A stretch of DNA of 64,000 nucleotides from Streptomyces gardneri. Lineage in GTDB: Bacteria; Actinomycetota; Actinomycetes; Streptomycetales; Streptomycetaceae. This document shows positions 59,101 to 64,000 of the stretch, piece after piece. A model generated the notes under the pieces. That model saw only the letters and a program-made list of their open reading frames with translations, was not told the origin of the DNA and made no database searches. Location of the stretch: positions 148,655-212,654 of the forward strand of contig NZ_BJMN01000014.1 of the NCBI RefSeq assembly GCF_006539185.1. Direction: 5' to 3'. A program made the translations under genes and the position numbers. Positions within the stretch are counted from its first letter, which is position 1; each line of letters opens with the position of its first letter.

Positions 59101-60141
59101 ATGTCTCACAGCATCAATCTCGCAGTCATTCCCGGCGACGGCATCGGCCAGGAGGTCGTGGCCGAAGGCCTCAAGGTCCTCTCGGCCGTCCTTCCCCAGG
59201 ACGTGAAGCTGGAGACCGAGGAGTACGACTTCGGCGCCAAGCGCTACCACGCCACCGGTGAGACCCTCACCGACGCCGATCTCGACTCCCTCAAGAAGCA
59301 CGACGCCATCCTGCTCGGCGCCATCGGCGACCCGTCGGTGCCGTCCGGAGTCCTGGAGCGCGGCTTCCTGCTGAAGCTCCGCTTCGCCTTCGACCACCAC
59401 GTCAACCTGCGCCCCTCGAAGCTGCTCCCCGGCGTCGCCACCCCGCTCGCCGGCCAGCCCGAGATCGACTTCGTCGTGGTCCGTGAGGGCACCGAGGGTC
59501 CGTACACCGGCAACGGCGGCACCATCCGCAAGGGCACCCCGCACGAGGTCGCCACCGAGGTCTCGGTCAACACCGCCTTCGGTGTCGAGCGGGTCGTCCG
59601 GGACGCCTTCGCCCGCGCCCAGGCCCGTCCGCGCAAGAAGCTGACGCTGGTCCACAAGAACAACGTGCTGACGTTCGCCGGCCACCTCTGGACGAACATC
59701 TTCACCAAGGTCGCCGGGGAGTTCCCCGAGGTCACGACCGACTACCTGCACGTCGACGCCGCGACGATCTTCCTCGTCACCGACCCGGCCCGCTTCGACG
59801 TCATCGTCACCGACAACCTCTTCGGCGACATCATCACCGACCTCGCCGCGGCCGTCTCCGGCGGCATCGGCGTCGCCGCCTCGGGCAACATCAACCCGAG
59901 CGGCGAGTTCCCGTCCATGTTCGAGCCGGTCCACGGCTCCGCGCCGGACATCGCGGGGCAGGGCAAGGCCGACCCCACGGCCACCGTCCTCTCCGTCGCC
60001 CTCCTGCTGCGCCACCTCGGCTACGAGACCGAGGCCGTCCGGGTCGAGGAGGCCGTCTCGGCCGACCTCACCGAGCGGGGCACCGCCGTCCGTACGACGG
60101 CCGAGGTCGGCGACGCGCTCGCCGCGCGAGTAGCGAGCTGA
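59101..60141 (+). CDS. leuB: 3-isopropylmalate dehydrogenase
   Basis: Oxidative decarboxylation step of leucine synthesis, 346 aa. It is the actinobacterial short type: [63 protein letters not shown], the catalytic Tyr/Lys region, [34 protein letters not shown] (read in parts: [15 protein letters not shown]), [16 protein letters not shown] and the NAD-specific loop. With ilvE next and ilvBNC upstream in the window it supplies the leucine branch. The start follows a TAGGGT -10 box by six bases and has no ribosome site. A perfect 12-bp stem terminator follows. Confidence 0.94.
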   Translation: MSHSINLAVIPGDGIGQEVVAEGLKVLSAVLPQDVKLETEEYDFGAKRYHATGETLTDADLDSLKKHDAILLGAIGDPSVPSGVLERGFLLKLRFAFDHHVNLRPSKLLPGVATPLAGQPEIDFVVVREGTEGPYTGNGGTIRKGTPHEVATEVSVNTAFGVERVVRDAFARAQARPRKKLTLVHKNNVLTFAGHLWTNIFTKVAGEFPEVTTDYLHVDAATIFLVTDPARFDVIVTDNLFGDIITDLAAAVSGGIGVAASGNINPSGEFPSMFEPVHGSAPDIAGQGKADPTATVLSVALLLRHLGYETEAVRVEEAVSADLTERGTAVRTTAEVGDALAARVAS

Positions 60142-60168
60142 CCCGCGCAGCCGACTGACATCTGACAG

Positions 60169-60201
60169 CAGCCGCCGGGTCGCACCTGCACCCGGCGGCT
60201 G
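60169..60201 (+). terminator. Terminator after leuB
   Basis: CAGCCGCCGGGT (60169-60180) pairs perfectly with ACCCGGCGGCTG (60190-60201) across a 9-base loop. Confidence 0.78.
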
Positions 60202-60335
60202 TACCTGTGCGGCCGCAGGGTGCCACCATCGAACCCTGGACCGCGTTCACCCGTTTCCCGCACCGGTCCCCGCGAGCGATAATCGGACGTGGGGCCGTGG
60301 CATACGGGCATGCTCGGACGTCCACGCAGTCATGG

Positions 60336-60356
60336 GCCTCGGTCGATGACCGAGGC
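60336..60356. promoter_or_regulatory. 9-bp inverted repeat upstream of ilvE
   Basis: GCCTCGGTC-GAT-GACCGAGGC, 44 bases before the ilvE ATG. As DNA it could be an operator; as RNA a tight hairpin in the ilvE leader. No leader peptide with branched-chain codons or U-run is seen, so an attenuator like that of ilvB is not supported. Confidence 0.45.
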
Positions 60357-60400
60357 GTGTGCGCGGTCCTACACACACAACCGGTGAAGGACACGCACTC

Positions 60401-61489
60401 ATGACGACGCCCACGATCGAGCTCAAGCCCTCCTCCAGCCCTCTGTCCGACGCGGAGCGCGAGGCGATCCTGGCCAACCCGGGATTCGGCCGCCACTTCA
60501 CCGACCACATGGTCACCATCCGGTGGACCGAGGGCCGCGGCTGGCACGACGGCCAGCTCGTGCCGTACGGCCCGCTGCACCTGGACCCGGCCACCAACGT
60601 CCTGCACTACGCGCAGGAGATCTTCGAGGGCCTGAAGGCCTACCGCCGCCCCGACGGCTCGGTCGCCAGCTTCCGCCCCGACGCCAACGCCCGCCGTTTC
60701 CAGGCCTCGGCCCGCCGGCTGGCCATGCCGGAGCTGCCCGTCGAGACCTTCGTCGAGGCCTGTGACCTGCTCGTCAAGCAGGACAAGGCATGGGTTCCGG
60801 CGCACGGCGGCGAGGCCTCGCTCTACCTGCGCCCGTTCATGATCGCGACCGAGGTCGGCCTGGGCGTCCGCCCGGCCAACGAGTACCTCTTCGTGGTCAT
60901 CGCCTCCCCGGCCGGCCCGTACTTCCCCGGTGGCGTGAAGCCCGTCTCCATCTGGCTCTCCGAGAACCGCGTCCGCGCCGTCCCCGGCGGCGTCGGCGAC
61001 GCCAAGACCGGCGGCAACTACGCGGCCTCCCTGCTCGCGCAGGCCGAGGCGGCGGCGAAGGGCTGCGACCAGGTCGCCTACCTCGACGCCGTGGAGCACA
61101 AGTGGGTCGAGGAACTCGGCGGCATGAACCTGTACTTCGTGTACGGCGACAAGCTGATCACCCCGACCCTCACCGGTTCGCTCCTCGCCGGCATCACCCG
61201 TGACTCGCTGCTCAAGCTGGCGGCGGACCTCGGTCTGAAGCCGGAAGAGGGCCGCGTCTCCATCGACCAGTGGCAGGCCGACAGCGCCGACGGCACCCTG
61301 ACCGAGGTCTTCGCCTGCGGCACCGCCGCCGTCATCACCCCGGTCGGCACGGTCAAGTCCGAGCGGGGCGAGTGGCAGCAGTCGGGCGGCGAGCCCGGCG
61401 AGGTCACGATGAAGCTGCGCGACGCGCTGCTCGCCGTCCAGACCGGCCGGGCCGAGGACGCCCACGGCTGGATGCACGAGCTCGGCTAG
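60401..61489 (+). CDS. ilvE: Branched-chain amino acid aminotransferase
   Basis: PLP enzyme for the last step of Val, Leu and Ile synthesis and the first of their degradation, 362 aa, class IV fold. It has [61 protein letters not shown] with the PLP Lys in [22 protein letters not shown] and [21 protein letters not shown] is 11 bases before ATG 60401. It is a single gene between the leuB terminator and the convergent transporter, with a 9-bp dyad upstream. Confidence 0.94.
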   Translation: MTTPTIELKPSSSPLSDAEREAILANPGFGRHFTDHMVTIRWTEGRGWHDGQLVPYGPLHLDPATNVLHYAQEIFEGLKAYRRPDGSVASFRPDANARRFQASARRLAMPELPVETFVEACDLLVKQDKAWVPAHGGEASLYLRPFMIATEVGLGVRPANEYLFVVIASPAGPYFPGGVKPVSIWLSENRVRAVPGGVGDAKTGGNYAASLLAQAEAAAKGCDQVAYLDAVEHKWVEELGGMNLYFVYGDKLITPTLTGSLLAGITRDSLLKLAADLGLKPEEGRVSIDQWQADSADGTLTEVFACGTAAVITPVGTVKSERGEWQQSGGEPGEVTMKLRDALLAVQTGRAEDAHGWMHELG

Positions 61490-61513
61490 TCGCCGCCCGG
61501 CAGCAGCCGGTCG

Positions 61514-62935
61514 CTACTCCGTAGCAGCCAGGGCTTCCGGGGCCGTCACGGTCCCGGGAGCCTTTTTCGGCGTCAGTACGGCGTACAGCGCGCCGCCCGC
61601 CACCCCCGACAGCACGAAGCTGCAGTCGATCCCGCCCGTCAGGGCGAGCAGCGGCGCCTCGTAGAGCGGTGTCGACACCCCGGCCAGGCCGACCGCCGCG
61701 CCGATCGCCCAGGAGGCGGTGGCGCGCGGGTGCCAGCCCGCCGAGAACCAGTAGATCCCGCCGCGCGAGCGGTTGTTGTAGACCTGGAGCGCCTCCGGGT
61801 CGTACGACCCGCCGCAGCGCGCGTGCCCGATCAGGGTGATCACGGCCCACGGCGTGCCGATCGCGGTGAGCAGCAGGACGAACGAGGTCATCGCCGTCTG
61901 GGCGTCCGAGGCGAAGTGGCCCAGGAAGACGAAGGCCGTCGCCACCGCCGCGACCACGAGCGTGGCGCGCGCCCGGGTGGCGCGGGGCAGGATCGCGTCG
62001 AGGTCGAGCCCCATCGAGTACAGCATCAGCCCGGCGTTGCCGACGGACCCGGCCGTCGCCGCGAGGAGCAGCGGCACCAGGTACCAGGCGGGGGAGGCGG
62101 CGACGAGCGGCCCCGCGTAGTCGAGGCCGCCGCGGGACGCGAGAGCGGTGACCGTGCCGAAGAGCTGGGGGATCAGGAGGCCGACGAGGAGGCCGAGGCA
62201 GGTGGCGTACCAGACCTTCTTCGCACTGTGCCGCACGGGCGAGACGTACCGGGTGTAGTCGCCGAGCAGGGTGATGAAGGCGACGGGCCCGCTGAGCCCG
62301 GCGGCGACGGCGGAGAGCAGCCAGGTCGGCCAGAACGAGCCGAGCAGGTACGGGGTCTCCGGTACGGCGGCCGTCGTGAAGTCCCCGGCGTACGCGACCA
62401 GGCCGATCGCGAGGAGCACGGTCATGCCGACCGCGAGCGCCTTGCTCAGCTTGAGCAGCAGCCGGTAGCCGTAGACCGCGGCGACGGCCGTGGCGGCGGC
62501 GAGCAGGGCGTAGACGACGGCGTGCGAGGCGCCGCCGGTCGGCAGGCCGACCAGCCGGGCCAGCGTCCCCACCATGACGTCCCCGCCGATCCACAGCGTC
62601 AGCGCGGTGTAGCCGAGCGACAGCAGCAGCCCGACCACGGAGCCCACGAGCCGGCCGCGGACGCCGAAGAAGGCGCCGGAGGAGGTGGAGAGGTTGGTGG
62701 CGGTGCGGAGGGAGACCAGGGCGAGCGGGGCGGTGACGGCGACGCCGACGACGGTTCCGGCGACGACCGAGGTGACCGAGGCCCAGAGGTCGAGGCCGAA
62801 CGAGACCGGGAGCCAGCCGAAGACGATCACCCCCAGACAGAGGTTGGAGCCGAGCAGGATCGCCACGAGATCGCGGGGGCCGCTGGTGCGTTCGGCCTCG
62901 GGGACGGTGTCGACTCCGCGCTGTTCTATCGGCAT
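61514..62935 (-). CDS. NCS1-family nucleobase:cation symporter (cytosine/purine permease type)
   Basis: 473-aa transporter with about 12 membrane segments. The NCS1 pattern shows at the start (GPRDLVAILLGSNLCLGVIVFGWLPV), then the GAFFGVRG and SLGYTALTLWIGGD segments, SGPVAFITLLGDYTRYV, and a later GGIYWFSAGWHPRATASW. ATG 62935 has AGGAG six bases upstream; longer starts at 63013 or 63031 would overlap the operator region. Divergent from the urease genes, it may import urea-related, allantoin, purine or pyrimidine nitrogen sources, but substrate choice is inferred. Confidence 0.87.
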   Translation of the reverse strand: MPIEQRGVDTVPEAERTSGPRDLVAILLGSNLCLGVIVFGWLPVSFGLDLWASVTSVVAGTVVGVAVTAPLALVSLRTATNLSTSSGAFFGVRGRLVGSVVGLLLSLGYTALTLWIGGDVMVGTLARLVGLPTGGASHAVVYALLAAATAVAAVYGYRLLLKLSKALAVGMTVLLAIGLVAYAGDFTTAAVPETPYLLGSFWPTWLLSAVAAGLSGPVAFITLLGDYTRYVSPVRHSAKKVWYATCLGLLVGLLIPQLFGTVTALASRGGLDYAGPLVAASPAWYLVPLLLAATAGSVGNAGLMLYSMGLDLDAILPRATRARATLVVAAVATAFVFLGHFASDAQTAMTSFVLLLTAIGTPWAVITLIGHARCGGSYDPEALQVYNNRSRGGIYWFSAGWHPRATASWAIGAAVGLAGVSTPLYEAPLLALTGGIDCSFVLSGVAGGALYAVLTPKKAPGTVTAPEALAATE

Positions 62936-62983
62936 GAGGACTCCTGGGGAGGGGAGCGGGGCGAGAGCGGCTCGCTCGTCCAG

Positions 62984-63072
62984 ACATTTAGAGTGACGCT
63001 CAATGTGACCCATGCCTGTCGGCCACGTCAATGCTTGGCAGCGGGCTGTTCAACATTTAGAGTGACGCTCAA
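62984..63072. promoter_or_regulatory. Divergent promoter with a 20-bp direct repeat (NCS1 transporter / urease)
   Basis: The 20-bp element with core TTTAGAGTGACGCTCAA occurs identically at 62984-63003 and 63053-63072, 69 bases apart. The second holds the urease -10 TAGAGT (63058-63063), which lies 17 bases after TTGGCA (63035-63040). The first lies at the start point expected for the minus-strand promoter TTGACG (63026-63031) with CACATT (63002-63007). One regulator binding both copies would control both operons. Confidence 0.75.
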
Positions 63073-63090
63073 ACAGGAGGTGTTTCGGAC

Positions 63091-63798
63091 GTGCGACTGA
63101 CCCCCACGGAACGCGACCGGCTGCTGCTCTTCGGCGCCGCCGAGCTCGCCCGGGCCCGCCGGGCCCGGGGCCTGCGGCTCAATGTCCCCGAGGCGACCGC
63201 GCTCATCGCGGACACGGTCTGCGAGGCGGCCCGCGACGGCAAGCGACTCGCCGAGGCGATCGCCGAGGCCCGCTCCGTCCTCGGCCCCGACGACGTCCTC
63301 CCCGGCGTCGCCGACGTGGTCACCGAGGTCCATGTCGAGGCCGTCTTCGACGACGGCTCCCGCCTCGCGGTCGTCTCCGACCCGATCGGCTGGGGGTCCC
63401 CCCGCGAAGCAGGGGGAGGAAGGCTGGGCGAGGCGGCGCCGGGCGCCCTGCTGCCCGGCCCCGCGCACCCGGAGCCCGCGCCCGCGCTCACCCTCCGCGT
63501 ACGGAACACGGCGACCGTGCCCGTGAGCGTCACCTCCCACTTCCACTTCTTCGAGGCCAACCCCCGCCTCGACTTCGACCGGGCCGCCGCCTACGGCATG
63601 CGGCTCGCCATCCCGGCCGGCGCCTCCTTCCGCTTCGACCCGGGCGGCGAGGCCGAGGTCGGCCTCGCGCCGATCGGCGGCGCGCGCGTCGCGATCGGCT
63701 TCGCGGGCCTGGTGGACGGGCCGCTGGACGCGCCCGGCGCGAAGGAAGAGGCCCTGCGGCGCGCGGCGGCCTGTGGCTACCTGGGAGTGGAGAGCTGA
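63091..63798 (+). CDS. ureAB: Urease gamma/beta fused subunit
   Basis: 235-aa fusion of urease gamma (UreA, about 1-95) and beta (UreB, about 115-235), as seen in many Streptomyces. Ure[45 protein letters not shown]. Ure[29 protein letters not shown] (in parts), [19 protein letters not shown] and [11 protein letters not shown]. The linker at residues 99-110 ([12 protein letters not shown]) comes from a dispersed repeat inserted in frame. GTG 63091 has GGAGG ten bases upstream. The stop overlaps the ureC ATG by one base. Confidence 0.9.
   Translation: MRLTPTERDRLLLFGAAELARARRARGLRLNVPEATALIADTVCEAARDGKRLAEAIAEARSVLGPDDVLPGVADVVTEVHVEAVFDDGSRLAVVSDPIGWGSPREAGGGRLGEAAPGALLPGPAHPEPAPALTLRVRNTATVPVSVTSHFHFFEANPRLDFDRAAAYGMRLAIPAGASFRFDPGGEAEVGLAPIGGARVAIGFAGLVDGPLDAPGAKEEALRRAAACGYLGVES
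63388..63420. repeat. Dispersed G/C palindromic repeat inside the urease fusion gene, copy 3
   Basis: GGCTGGGGGTCCCCCC, CGCGAAGCA loop, then GGGGGAGGA, with TCCCCC (63397-63402) pairing to GGGGGA (63412-63417). It is in frame and encodes the Gly/Ser/Arg linker between UreA and UreB. It has the same form as the copies at 6585 and 37757. Confidence 0.6.
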
Positions 63799-64000
63799 TG
63801 GACCCGTACGAGTACGCCTCCGTGCACGGCCCCCGCGCCGGCGACCGTGTCGTCCTGGGCGACTCCGGGCTCGTCGTCCGCGTCGAGTCCGACTCCCAGA
63901 AGCTCGGCGACGAGTTCCTCGCAGGCTTCGGCAAGACCGCCCGCGACGGCCTCCACCTCAAGGCGGCCGCCGTCCGCGAGACCTGTGACGTCGTCATCAG
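63798..64000 (+). CDS. ureC: Urease alpha subunit, 5' part (cut by window end)
   Basis: First 67 codons of the nickel-binding catalytic subunit. [20 protein letters not shown] and GDEFLAGFGKTARDGLHLK match the N-terminal domain of the actinobacterial UreC type, somewhat divergent from enterobacterial UreC (GEEVKFGGGKVIRDGMG). The catalytic His and the carbamylated Lys lie beyond the window. The ATG overlaps the fusion-gene stop by one base. Accessory genes (ureF, G, D) would be expected to follow outside. Confidence 0.85.
   Translation, partial: MDPYEYASVHGPRAGDRVVLGDSGLVVRVESDSQKLGDEFLAGFGKTARDGLHLKAAAVRETCDVVI

Noticed and set aside
60142..60400. A second leader-peptide attenuator, before ilvE
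   Set aside because: No short frame with a run of branched-chain codons and no U-run terminator are present; the strong hairpin at 60169-60201 is better read as the leuB terminator.

Overview
The window is high-GC actinobacterial chromosome. Codon third positions are almost always G or C, GTG and TTG starts are common, and many genes have a TANNNT -10 box 6-9 bases before the start codon, as in leaderless actinomycete transcripts. Gene content and order (peptide ABC transporter, cysteine desulfurase/mnmA, ligA, a GGDEF-EAL gene, gatCAB, a second GGDEF-EAL gene, ilvBNC, serA, putA-type genes, leuB, ilvE, urease) match the conserved core of Streptomyces. I see no tRNA or rRNA gene, CRISPR array, insertion sequence or phage gene.

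Layout. 1-6.5 kb: a five-gene oligopeptide/dipeptide ABC importer with a 36-bp perfect palindrome between the binding protein and the second permease. 6.5-6.8 kb: a hairpin-rich spacer. 6.8-14.8 kb: housekeeping genes (TRIC-like channel, thioesterase, cysteine desulfurase, amidase, mnmA, a hydrolase-fold protein, LOG protein, SDR, MetE-like protein). 14.8-23.1 kb: ligA, an RmdB-like cyclic-di-GMP enzyme and gatC-gatA-small gene-gatB. 23.4-36 kb: secreted phospholipase C, MMPL exporter and GNAT, two small or membrane proteins, a LAL-type LuxR regulator, a lipoprotein dehydrogenase with a small DUF6191-like gene, an aldo/keto reductase and a D-2-hydroxyacid dehydrogenase. 36-39.3 kb: a CdgC-like diguanylate cyclase with a degenerate EAL domain. 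39.3-44.9 kb: ilvB-ilvN-ilvC-serA, led by a peptide attenuator. 45.0-49.9 kb: a TetR gene under a 45-bp inverted repeat, then an accessory block with a TPR-CHAT protease divergent from a zinc-ribbon-like small protein and a membrane protein. 49.9-53.8 kb: PucR regulator, proline dehydrogenase and P5C dehydrogenase. 53.9-58.6 kb: a second accessory block (hydrolase, AAC(2')-like acetyltransferase, PadR with partner, MDR oxidoreductase, LysR). 58.8-61.5 kb: a 43-aa protein, leuB and ilvE. 61.5-64 kb: an NCS1 transporter divergent from a urease operon that runs off the window.

How they work together. ilvB, ilvN, ilvC, leuB and ilvE cover most of branched-chain amino-acid synthesis, and serA starts serine synthesis. 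The two proline enzymes convert proline to glutamate under the adjacent PucR protein. The two cyclic-di-GMP genes look like a phosphodiesterase and a synthase of the developmental network. The candidate for an undescribed system is the CHAT / small Cys-rich protein / membrane protein trio at 45.6-49.9 kb. Its protease gene carries the only in-frame TTA codon I found in the window, which suggests control by the developmental tRNA BldA.
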